Assembly (NCBI GenBank): GCA_000403945.1
Contig: APFI01000014.1
Coordinates: 1 to 12,780, forward strand
DNA length: 12,780 nt
Direction of reading: 5' to 3'
Source of the DNA: Desulfovibrio sp. Dsv1
Lineage (GTDB): Bacteria > Desulfobacterota > Desulfovibrionia > Desulfovibrionales > Desulfovibrionaceae
Shown here one piece after another: positions 1 to 5,312 of this stretch. Under the pieces are notes generated by a model. It ran no database searches. It saw only the letters and a list, made by a program, of their open reading frames with translations, and had not been told where the DNA came from. The translations under genes were made by a program, and so were the position numbers. Position 1 is the first letter of the stretch. Each line of letters starts with the position of its first letter.

Positions 1-198
1 GAGGCATCCGGTTTCCTCCAGCGATTCATGCTTGTCAGGGCCGAGAGGGAGAAGCCGGGCTATTGGACGGAGCGTTCTTTTTCGCCGGGGTCAAGAGAGT
101 TGCTGGCATCCATCGCGGAGGCGCTCTGGGCCCGGGACATTGAATACGACGAAAAAGGTCGACCAACGGATACTACAGTGGCACAGAACCAACCGTAG
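1..198 (+). CDS. C-terminal fragment, possible DUF3987-type primase/helicase-like protein
   Basis: The frame is open from the first base of the window and stops at TAG 196-198, giving about 65 residues of a protein whose start lies outside. It contains GFLQRFMLVRAE, then a Tyr-Trp, then LLASIAEALW. The 'G-hydrophobic-x-x-RF' pattern followed by a helical segment is reminiscent of the region after the ATPase core in DUF3987 proteins, which occur in prophages and integrative elements. If so, the protein ends earlier than usual, because the C-terminal helical part of that family is absent. This would suggest truncation or decay. The tail overlaps the 3' end of a convergent minus-strand ORF by 26 nt and runs into a cluster of short repeats. 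The family call rests on one short motif and is tentative. That a coding frame ends here is more secure than its identity. Confidence 0.4.
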   Translation, partial: EASGFLQRFMLVRAEREKPGYWTERSFSPGSRELLASIAEALWARDIEYDEKGRPTDTTVAQNQP

Positions 199-251
199 TA
201 CGGAAACCGTTGCCCCACAAGGGGTTGCGACAGATACCACGGATACTACGG
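170..251. repeat. cluster of four ATACYACRG-type short repeats
   Basis: Four near-identical 9-mers lie within 82 bp: ATACTACAG at 170-178, GTACTACGG on the opposite strand at 193-201, ATACCACGG at 234-242 and ATACTACGG at 243-251. The last two are directly tandem. As a result there is an 11-bp direct repeat (166-176 and 239-249) and an 11-bp inverted repeat (190-200 and 244-254). The arrangement looks like a set of binding sites for a DNA-binding protein such as an integrase, replication initiator or repressor. That role is inferred only from the spacing. Confidence 0.45.
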
Positions 252-514
252 TTGATTCTGACATGAATTCCCTCAACCTCATGGACCGGGCACAAAGCCC
301 CCGCCAAGGCTGTGGCCAGCACCAGCTTGACGGCCTCCATATCTTCATCCCTGGCGGCCTGCATGATGGATGGCCAGAGCTCAAGCGCTCCCTCCCGCGC
401 CATGCTCAGCAGCTTGCTTGCCGCCCCTTGTGGACGGCCTTCAGCACCTCGACCACCAGGCAGGCGCTTGATAGCCCTCCCGGAAACCTTGATCGTATCC
501 AGTATGGGCGGCAT
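173..514 (-). CDS. small phage-type protein with GRPxG...SK motif
   Basis: A 113-residue frame runs from ATG 514 to TAG 173-175. The central part reads GRPQGAASK, then an amphipathic helix ending DMEAVKLVLATAL. This layout (a basic GRPxG-x-x-SK stretch, a helix, then D-x-x-A-x-K-L-x-L) resembles small phage and mobile-element proteins, some of them DNA-binding or terminase-associated. The last roughly 35 residues are arginine-rich and overlap the repeat cluster at 170-251, so the true protein may once have ended earlier. No strong ribosome-binding site precedes the ATG; only a GGAA about 12 nt upstream is visible. The gene converges on, and slightly overlaps, the fragment at 1-198. I do not know its function. 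The GRPxG resemblance is from memory of the family pattern, not from a search. Confidence 0.38.
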   Translation of the reverse strand: MPPILDTIKVSGRAIKRLPGGRGAEGRPQGAASKLLSMAREGALELWPSIMQAARDEDMEAVKLVLATALAGALCPVHEVEGIHVRINRSIRGICRNPLWGNGFRTTVGSVPL

Positions 515-606
515 CTTTGACTGTTCCGACTATCCAGGCCGCAGTCCTCGCGCAAATAAAACGCAAAACCCGTAACAACAGAAAATCCCCGTCAAGGAGG
601 GAATTG

Positions 607-646
607 CGAGTTGCGACAGTGAACGCGACTCATTAAACGCAACTCG
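607..646. repeat. 9-bp inverted repeat, large hairpin
   Basis: CGAGTTGCG (607-615) pairs perfectly with CGCAACTCG (638-646) across a 22-nt loop. It sits just after a perfect Shine-Dalgarno-like AAGGAGGG (594-601) that has no convincing ORF behind it, and 10 nt before an intrinsic terminator. Together they could be the body of a small structured transcript. Confidence 0.4.
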
Positions 647-656
647 TTTCGCACAT

Positions 657-677
657 CCGCTCAGGAGCGGCTTTTTC
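657..677 (+). terminator. rho-independent terminator
   Basis: CCGCT-CAGG-AGCGG (657-669, extendable by one base pair) forms a tight GC-rich tetraloop hairpin and is followed directly by CTTTTTC. This is a textbook plus-strand intrinsic terminator. No intact plus-strand gene ends close before it, so it probably serves a small RNA or a lost gene. Confidence 0.6.
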
Positions 678-679
678 CC

Positions 680-1007
680 TTGCCGCAGTCTTAGTCATGG
701 CGCGGGCTTTCACGCCTCCCATGGCCCTTTCCGGCCCGCTTCGCGGTATCTGACTTCCCCTTTGGCGTGGACTTTCTCTTTGCCGGGCAAAAAAGGGAGT
801 GCCCCTGACCTGTAGGACACAGAAGAAAATTGACGGTATTTCTGGCGGTATTTATAGAATATCATAATAAATAATATTTATATTTTAATATGTTGTGATA
901 TATATTCGTATCTCCCCGCCTCATGAAGATGGCGAGGGTATGCCCGGAAACAACCGGGCCGCGCCTGGACGGCGTTTGGACCAGGGCGCGAAGTACTGCC
1001 GCAAGGC
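680..1007. other. gene-poor stretch with AT-rich block
   Basis: I see no convincing gene here. Short frames exist on both strands but lack family features and good ribosome-binding sites. From about 828 the composition switches sharply to AT-rich, with 857-905 almost wholly A/T, unlike the surrounding GC-rich DNA. Two tandem 12-mers sharing the core CGGTATTT lie at its left edge (831-854). The block could be a recombination or replication site, or a promoter region of a degraded mobile element. Confidence 0.4.
831..854. repeat. tandem 12-mers TGACGGTATTTC / TGGCGGTATTTA
   Basis: Two adjacent 12-nt copies (831-842 and 843-854) match at 10 of 12 positions. Short direct repeats of this kind beside AT-rich DNA are typical arm-type sites of tyrosine integrases, and a decayed integrase lies about 1.1 kb away. 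The functional link is inference. Confidence 0.4.
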
Positions 1008-1038
1008 AAAAGAAAAGGCCCCTCGTTGCCGGGGGGCC
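1008..1038 (-). terminator. intrinsic terminator of the small membrane-protein pair
   Basis: On the minus strand, GGCCCC (1038-1033) pairs with GGGGCC (1022-1017) and is followed by TTTTCTTTT (1016-1008). It lies 32 nt past the stop codon of the ORF ending at 1070. This supports real transcription of that tiny operon. Confidence 0.6.
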
Positions 1039-1069
1039 GTGTGGTCAGAAAGTTGTGGTTGTCAGGTTA

Positions 1070-1168
1070 TCAGGAGTGCTTGCCGTGCTTGTTTGCGTAC
1101 CAAAGCGCGTAGAGGCATCCGCCACCAATGACGATGGATGTGACCACATAGAAAAGTACGTCGTACAT
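1070..1168 (-). CDS. 32-residue single-span membrane protein
   Basis: ATG at 1168 to TGA at 1070-1072. The protein begins MYDVLFYVVTSIVIGGG and continues through CLYALWYA to a basic tail, NKHGKHS. That is one hydrophobic segment (about residues 4-26) with a positively charged C-terminus, which predicts the tail in the cytoplasm. The start is well supported: GGAGGG lies 7 nt upstream of the ATG. The ATG shares one base with the TAA stop of the preceding ORF (TAATG), so the two are probably translationally coupled. A minus-strand intrinsic terminator follows 32 nt downstream. Tiny proteins of this shape include phage holin-like proteins, superinfection-exclusion proteins and type I toxins, but the sequence does not tell which, and I do not recognise a family. 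It is too short for most automatic gene callers. Confidence 0.5.
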   Translation of the reverse strand: MYDVLFYVVTSIVIGGGCLYALWYANKHGKHS

Positions 1169-1305
1169 TACTTTGCCCTCCATAGCCGATACCCGGTATA
1201 TGCCATCAGCAGGCCGCACATAAAGGCATAAGAACTGCCGTCGATAAAGGCGACCGCGATACAGGCCGCCCCGGCCATACCGAGGATGTTTGCCCAATAT
1301 TCCAT
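1168..1305 (-). CDS. 45-residue small membrane protein
   Basis: ATG at 1305 to TAA at 1168-1170. The protein starts MEYWANILGMAGAACIAVAF, turns at IDGSS, and continues with a second hydrophobic stretch (about residues 26-38) before a basic end, YRLWRAK. Two short membrane segments in a hairpin are likely, with the basic end in the cytoplasm by the positive-inside rule. GGTGAGG sits 5 nt upstream of the ATG as ribosome-binding site. The stop overlaps the next ATG by one base, making this the first gene of a coupled two-gene unit on the minus strand. A holin-like or other phage accessory role would fit the mobile-element setting. That is inference only; no family is recognised. Confidence 0.48.
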   Translation of the reverse strand: MEYWANILGMAGAACIAVAFIDGSSYAFMCGLLMAYTGYRLWRAK

Positions 1306-1473
1306 ATCAACCTCACCCCATAGATAGCCATTTTCACGGCGTCCGTCCAGATGCTTCCGCCGTGTCCGCTCCGGCTTGCGGGTACGGCGCAGGCAGCTAT
1401 CCTCTCACCGCATCCCGGGGCCTTCTTCGCGTCTGTTTTCAATGAGCGCCGGGGCTGGCCCTGGGCCTTCCCC

Positions 1474-1878
1474 GTGTCGGTGAAAACGGCATTGGATAAA
1501 AAGGTAACCAGCCTGGGCATAACCTGCCCTCATTGCGATATGCATTTTTCCACAGCTGACGAAGCCGTCGCACACGACGCCGCATGTCCGAAGCGCCCCG
1601 CGACAATTCGCGCGGAGCGCCTCGAAAAAGAGGTTGACTGCGGCTGCGGCCAATTCCTGCAATTCCTGCTGGCGCTATGCAAGGGTTTTGCCGTCTTTTA
1701 TGCGGGCGGAAGCCCGCAAGACTGTGGAGAACGATGCGTCATGCCTGAAAAACTGAAACCATGCCCGGCATGCGGGCCGTTCGCCGCAACGGAACGGGAC
1801 GCCACTGAAAAATGGAACGCCCTCACCCGCGTATCGGCGATGGCTGCGGCTGCCGTAGTTACCACATCAACAAGATGA
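1474..1878 (+). CDS. small zinc-finger protein with Lar-like C-terminus (possibly degraded)
   Basis: The open frame ends at TGA 1876-1878. Its upstream limit is unclear. GTG 1474 is the first plausible start, but no start in this frame has a good ribosome-binding site. Two metal-binding patterns are visible. One is CPHC-x12-H-x3-C near residue 20, a C2HC zinc finger. The other follows Met at 1741: LKPCPACG, then after only a dozen residues ATEKWNALTR. The PCPxCG...A-x-x-x-WN-x-R pattern is that of Lar-type restriction-alleviation and related small zinc-ribbon proteins of phages. Here the usual middle part with the second CxxC is missing, so this part looks internally deleted. ATG 1741 could also start a separate 45-residue ORF. 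The frame runs into an 11-A run just before the integrase pseudogene. Whether it is one fusion, two genes or a remnant is undecided. Confidence 0.35.
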   Translation: MSVKTALDKKVTSLGITCPHCDMHFSTADEAVAHDAACPKRPATIRAERLEKEVDCGCGQFLQFLLALCKGFAVFYAGGSPQDCGERCVMPEKLKPCPACGPFAATERDATEKWNALTRVSAMAAAAVVTTSTR

Positions 1879-1930
1879 AAAAAAAAAAGGAAATGACATG
1901 GCATGAAAATTCGTCGAGGCCGTTCCTTGC

Positions 1931-2912
1931 ATGAGCATTGCAAGACGCGCTGACGGCAGATATGTCGTCAAGTTCAAGGACGCGCTGGGGCACTGGAGAC
2001 AGCGTTCCTTTCGTCTCGAGGCCGAGGCGGTGATTCGATGCGGATTGCCGGTATGACGCGACGGAAAATACCCGCATGACGCTGCTGGAGGTGGTGCTTG
2101 CGTACCTCGGAATGTTCCGCACGCGCCGAGGACGGTGGAATTATTCGAATTCATGGTCCGCAGGCATGACCGCAAAAACGGCGTTCACCGGCAGGGGCCC
2201 GCTGAAATCCTTGCCGACCGTTTCGCGGACACGCTTAACCGGCGCGATCTGGAAACGGTCCGTAAACATTGCCGTGATGACGGCATGGCGGTTTCCAGCA
2301 TCAACGTCTATGTCGGCAAGCTCGGGGCCGCGCTCAACTGGTGCGTGGAACAGGACCTGTTCCATGAAAATCCCTGGGGAAAATATCGTCAGCTCCCCGG
2401 CGCGAAAAACAGGCCGCGTTCGGGAACACCGGAAGACTTTCGCAAGCTTTATCCAGCGCTCCCGCCGTGGCTTCAATGGGGAGCGAAAACGGCCATTGCC
2501 CTGTGCCTCCGCCCCGAGGTCTCGGAGCTTTTCCGGCTGAAGTGGTCCGCCTTCGACTGGCGGTCCGGAAGCGTGACCGCCCACATGCCCAAGGGTGATA
2601 GCGCAAAGCTTGTTTTCCCGCCAGAAAATTATCTTGCCGATGCCTGGACGCGCTGTCGGACGGATACGACGGCGGGCTTGTCGTAAAGCTGGAGTTTCAA
2701 TGCCCATGTATGCCTTGCGTCATATAGCCGCTTCCGAAATGCTTGCCCGCAGCGCCGATCTGGCCGCCGTCGCCGCGCAGCCTGGGCACAGGAACATCAC
2801 CTCTACCGGGGCCTTTTACACCCATGCCCTGGCGTCATCCCAGAAACGGGCCGCGCTGGCTCTTCAGAGTTGCGCCGACCTAGTGCGACCTGGTGCGAAA
2901 AATGGCTGGTAA
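1931..2912 (+). pseudogene. tyrosine recombinase (phage-type integrase), frameshifted and decayed
   Basis: The pieces of one integrase are spread over reading frames. The N-terminus is at 1931 (MSIARRADGRYVVKFKD..., the arm-binding beta-sheet style), shifting frame near 2030. The core-binding start (TRMTLLEVVLAYL, about 2049-2110) shifts again near 2110. A long frame follows at about 2111-2686 with the core-binding helices and the box I arginine (ALCLRPEVSELFRLKW). After a third break near 2650-2690 comes the catalytic C-terminus: ALRH, GHRN and the nucleophile in AFYTHA, to TAA at 2910-2912. The usual segment between the box I strand region and the ALRH motif is too short, so a deletion of several tens of codons accompanies the third break. 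A normally conserved LGH reads PGH. Active enzymes of this family excise and integrate elements. This copy cannot be made as one chain. It probably once mobilised the region to its left. Confidence 0.85.
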
Positions 2913-3016
2913 TATAAATAATTTCAATATATTATGTGATATTGACAAGTTTAATGTTCGAGCGCGTCACGGGCAGATGACAAAACGGCGACGCCGCGTC
3001 TGGAACGGCGGCCGCA

Positions 3017-3045
3017 TTGACAGTATCCGCGCAATAATGCAATAG
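3017..3045 (+). promoter_or_regulatory. possible livJ promoter
   Basis: A perfect -35 box TTGACA (3017-3022) is followed 17 nt later by only a weak -10 (CAATAG, 3040-3045). It lies about 80 nt upstream of the livJ start and just before the palindromic leader, so the position suits the operon promoter. The poor -10 keeps confidence low. Confidence 0.3.
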
Positions 3046-3062
3046 AGAGGCCCTATCCATTT

Positions 3063-3111
3063 GCGGAGCGCGCTCCGCATGCATATTTTTTCTCCGCATG
3101 CATATTTTTTT
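3063..3111 (+). promoter_or_regulatory. livJ leader: palindrome plus tandem 19-nt duplication (attenuator-like)
   Basis: GCGGAGCGCGCTCCGC (3063-3078) is a perfect 16-bp palindrome. Its right half begins a 19-nt unit, CTCCGCATGCATATTTTTT, present twice in tandem (3073-3091 and 3092-3110, plus one more T). GCGGAG (3063-3068) can pair with CTCCGC of either copy, and both copies end in a T run. The layout fits an intrinsic terminator/attenuator between the promoter and the livJ ribosome-binding site. It ends 13 nt before the livJ ATG. The regulatory role is inferred from structure. Confidence 0.45.
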
Positions 3112-3124
3112 CGAGGAGGAGCAG

Positions 3125-4255
3125 ATGAAAAAAGGCATGACCTGGCTTGCGGCAATGGCTTTCTGCGTGGCGCTGACCGCGCCTGCTCTGGCTGCGGACC
3201 CCATCAAAATCGGCGTGCAGGGCGCTCATTCCGGCGACCTTGCCTCCTATGGCGTCCCCAGCCTGAACGCTACCAAGATCGTTGTGGACGAAGCCAACAC
3301 CAAGGGCGGCGTGCTCGATCAGAATGTGGAGGTCATCTCCCAAGACGATCAGTGCAAGCCTGAAATGGCCACCAACGCGGCCACCAAGCTGATTTCCGAC
3401 AAGGTCGGCGTGGTCGTCGGCCCCAACTGCTCCGGCCCCACCAAGGCCGCCCTGCCCCTGTTCCAGGAAGCCAATCTCATCGCCGTCTCTCCCACGGCCA
3501 CCACGCCCGCTCTAACCGAGGACGGCAAAAATCCGCTCTTCTTCCGCACCGTGGCCAATGACAACGCGCAGGCCAAGCTGACCAGCGACTTCATGCTCAA
3601 CAAGCTGAAGACCAAAAAAATCGCCTACCTGCATGACAACGGCGACTACGGCAAGGGCTTTGCCGACAACAACCGCGTGTTCATGGAAAAGGGCGGCGCG
3701 GAAACCGTACTTTTTGAAGCCGTCACCCCGGACGCCGTGGACTTTTCCGCCGTGGTGCGCAAGCTGCGCCGCGCCAAGCCCGACATCGTAGTCTTCGGCG
3801 GCTACCAGCCCGTGGCTTCCAAGCTGATCCAGCAGATGCGCCGTGACCGTCTGACGACCCCGTTCATCGGCCCCGACGGCGTGAAGGATGAAACCTTCCT
3901 TAAAATGACCGGCAAGGACAGCGAAGGCGTGTACGCCTCCTATCCCAAAGACACCAGCACCCTGCCCGAGTACAAAAAGGCGCGCGAAGCGCACGTCAAG
4001 GCCTACGGCAGCGAGCCCGGCTTCGGTTACTACAACGCCTACGCCGCCGCCCAGTGTCTGCTGGCGGCCATCGAAAAAGCGGGCGGCACGGACACGGCCA
4101 AGCTCAAGGAAGCCCTGCGCACCAACCCGGTGGACACCCCCCTGGGCAAGATCAGCTTCAACGAAAAAGGTGATGCGGCCGGTATGGCGCTTTCCATTTA
4201 CCAAGTCAAAGACGGCAAGTTCGTGGAGCTGGATCACAGCATCACGTTGCAGTAG
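3125..4255 (+). CDS. livJ: periplasmic branched-chain amino-acid binding protein LivJ/LivK
   Basis: This is the periplasmic substrate-binding component of a high-affinity leucine/isoleucine/valine ABC transporter. The start at ATG 3125 is set by GAGGAGG a few bases upstream and by the signal peptide it gives: MKK, a hydrophobic core, then APALA before AD, with cleavage predicted after about residue 23. The mature protein opens DPIKIGVQGAHSGDLASYG, typical of the Peripla_BP_6 type I fold. Cys77 and Cys102 are 25 residues apart, as in the disulphide-forming pair of E. coli LivJ. The segment AVSPTATTPALT matches the ligand-contact serine/threonine loop of the family. At 376 residues it has the usual length. 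It is the first gene of livJHMGF and is separated from livH by a strong palindrome, which often gives the binding protein higher expression than the membrane parts. LivJ versus LivK specificity cannot be told from sequence. Confidence 0.93.
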   Translation: MKKGMTWLAAMAFCVALTAPALAADPIKIGVQGAHSGDLASYGVPSLNATKIVVDEANTKGGVLDQNVEVISQDDQCKPEMATNAATKLISDKVGVVVGPNCSGPTKAALPLFQEANLIAVSPTATTPALTEDGKNPLFFRTVANDNAQAKLTSDFMLNKLKTKKIAYLHDNGDYGKGFADNNRVFMEKGGAETVLFEAVTPDAVDFSAVVRKLRRAKPDIVVFGGYQPVASKLIQQMRRDRLTTPFIGPDGVKDETFLKMTGKDSEGVYASYPKDTSTLPEYKKAREAHVKAYGSEPGFGYYNAYAAAQCLLAAIEKAGGTDTAKLKEALRTNPVDTPLGKISFNEKGDAAGMALSIYQVKDGKFVELDHSITLQ

Positions 4256-4284
4256 CACTGGCGGGGCGGCGGCCTCTGGGCCGT

Positions 4285-4314
4285 CCCGCAATCGCCGCGC
4301 GCGGCGATTGCGGG
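4285..4314. repeat. perfect 30-bp palindrome between livJ and livH
   Basis: CCCGCAATCGCCGCG (4285-4299) is followed immediately by its exact reverse complement (4300-4314). In RNA it would form a very stable hairpin with about 13 base pairs. No T run follows, so full intrinsic termination is unlikely. Protection of the livJ message from 3' decay, or partial termination, would explain unequal livJ and livH expression. Confidence 0.6.
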
Positions 4315-4373
4315 CGGTTTATGTTCCGGGCGCTTCGCAGCATTCGCTAGGCCGCCGGCGCTCCGGCAATCTG

Positions 4374-4400
4374 GCGGGCCCATGCCCGCGTGCGGGTAAG
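4374..4400 (+). promoter_or_regulatory. competing hairpins at the livH ribosome-binding site
   Basis: GCGGGC-CCAT-GCCCGC (4374-4389) forms a perfect 6-bp stem. The same CCCGC (4385-4389) can instead pair with GCGGG (4392-4396), which overlaps the GGGTAAG ribosome-binding region ahead of ATG 4402. The two pairings exclude each other, so livH translation could depend on which forms. This is read from sequence only. Confidence 0.3.
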
Positions 4401-4401
4401 C

Positions 4402-5310
4402 ATGGACATCCAATTCTTCGTAGAGCTCTTTTTCGGCGGACTGACCCGGGGCAGCATCTACGCACTGATCGCTCTGGGCTATACTCTGGTGTACGGCATC
4501 ATTGAGCTCATAAACTTCGCCCACGGCGAAATCTATATGCTCGGCGCGTTCACGGCCCTGCTGGTGGCCGGGGTTCTGGGCGTATACGGTTTTCCGGCCG
4601 GGGGCATTCTGGTCGTGGCCGCCCTGGCCGCCGTGATCTGGTGCGCCGCCTACGGCTACACCCTGGAAAAGGTGGCCTACAAGCCCCTGCGCGGCGCGCC
4701 GCGCCTTTCCCCGCTGATTTCGGCCATCGGCATGTCCATCTTTTTGCAGAACTACATGCTGTTGGCCCAGACCTCCGACTTCGTGCCCTTCCCCCGCCTG
4801 TTGCCGGAAATGAACTTTCTGGAATACGTCAACTACGTCATGGGGCCCAGCGACTTTCTGATTCTTCTGGTCAGCACGCTGGCCATGATCTCCCTCTCGC
4901 TTTTCATCCGCTACACGCGCATGGGTAAAGCCATGCGGGCCACGGCCCAGAACCGTAACATGGCCCTACTGCTGGGCATCAACGCCGACTGGATTATTTC
5001 CCTGACCTTCATCATCGGCTCCGGCCTGGCCGCGCTGGGCGGTGTGCTGATCGCCTCGCACATGGGCCAAGTCAACTTCGGCATCGGTTTTTTGGCCGGT
5101 CTCAAAGCCTTCACGGCGGCGGTGCTCGGCGGCATCGGATCCATTCCCGGAGCCATGGTGGGCGGGCTTGTGCTGGGTCTGGCCGAAAGCTTCACCACCG
5201 GCTACTTCTCCGGTAACTACGAAGATATTCTGGCCTTCGGCATTCTAATCCTGATTCTGATTTTCCGCCCCGACGGCATTCTGGGCAAAGCCAAGGTACA
5301 GAAGGTGTAG
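4402..5310 (+). CDS. livH: branched-chain amino-acid ABC transporter permease LivH
   Basis: One of the two inner-membrane permease subunits through which Leu, Ile and Val pass. The 302-residue protein has about eight hydrophobic segments and the family start FFGGLTRGSIYALIALGYTL, then YGIIELINFAHGEIYMLG, the most conserved stretch of LivH. Near the C-terminus, TAAVLGGIGSIPGAMVGG is the EAA-like loop that contacts the ATPases. ATG 4402 is preferred because the protein then begins in the usual way (MDIQFFVELFFGG) and follows GGGTAAG. GTG 4390 in the same frame is an alternative adding four residues. The stop lies 2 nt before livM. Length matches E. coli LivH (about 308). Confidence 0.93.
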   Translation: MDIQFFVELFFGGLTRGSIYALIALGYTLVYGIIELINFAHGEIYMLGAFTALLVAGVLGVYGFPAGGILVVAALAAVIWCAAYGYTLEKVAYKPLRGAPRLSPLISAIGMSIFLQNYMLLAQTSDFVPFPRLLPEMNFLEYVNYVMGPSDFLILLVSTLAMISLSLFIRYTRMGKAMRATAQNRNMALLLGINADWIISLTFIIGSGLAALGGVLIASHMGQVNFGIGFLAGLKAFTAAVLGGIGSIPGAMVGGLVLGLAESFTTGYFSGNYEDILAFGILILILIFRPDGILGKAKVQKV

Positions 5311-5312
5311 CC

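Noticed and set aside
680..760. Short minus-strand frame reading TKTAAREKAAPERM across the terminator hairpin
   Set aside because: It is only about 20 codons from its ATG, has poor ribosome-binding spacing, and overlaps a clear intrinsic terminator.
895..1231. Two overlapping plus-strand frames (895-1131 and 923-1231)
   Set aside because: They are arginine- and cysteine-rich without motifs and run across the minus-strand terminator and the tiny membrane gene.
2141..2707. 188-codon minus-strand open frame over the integrase remnant
   Set aside because: The plus strand carries integrase motifs in successive frames. The minus frame has no similarity and no ribosome-binding site.
2942..2947. 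A second TTGACA upstream of livJ as promoter
   Set aside because: No acceptable -10 box follows at 16-18 nt.
3512..4291. 259-codon minus-strand open frame opposite livJ
   Set aside because: High GC at third codon positions leaves the opposite frame open. livJ on the plus strand has signal peptide, paired cysteines and operon context.
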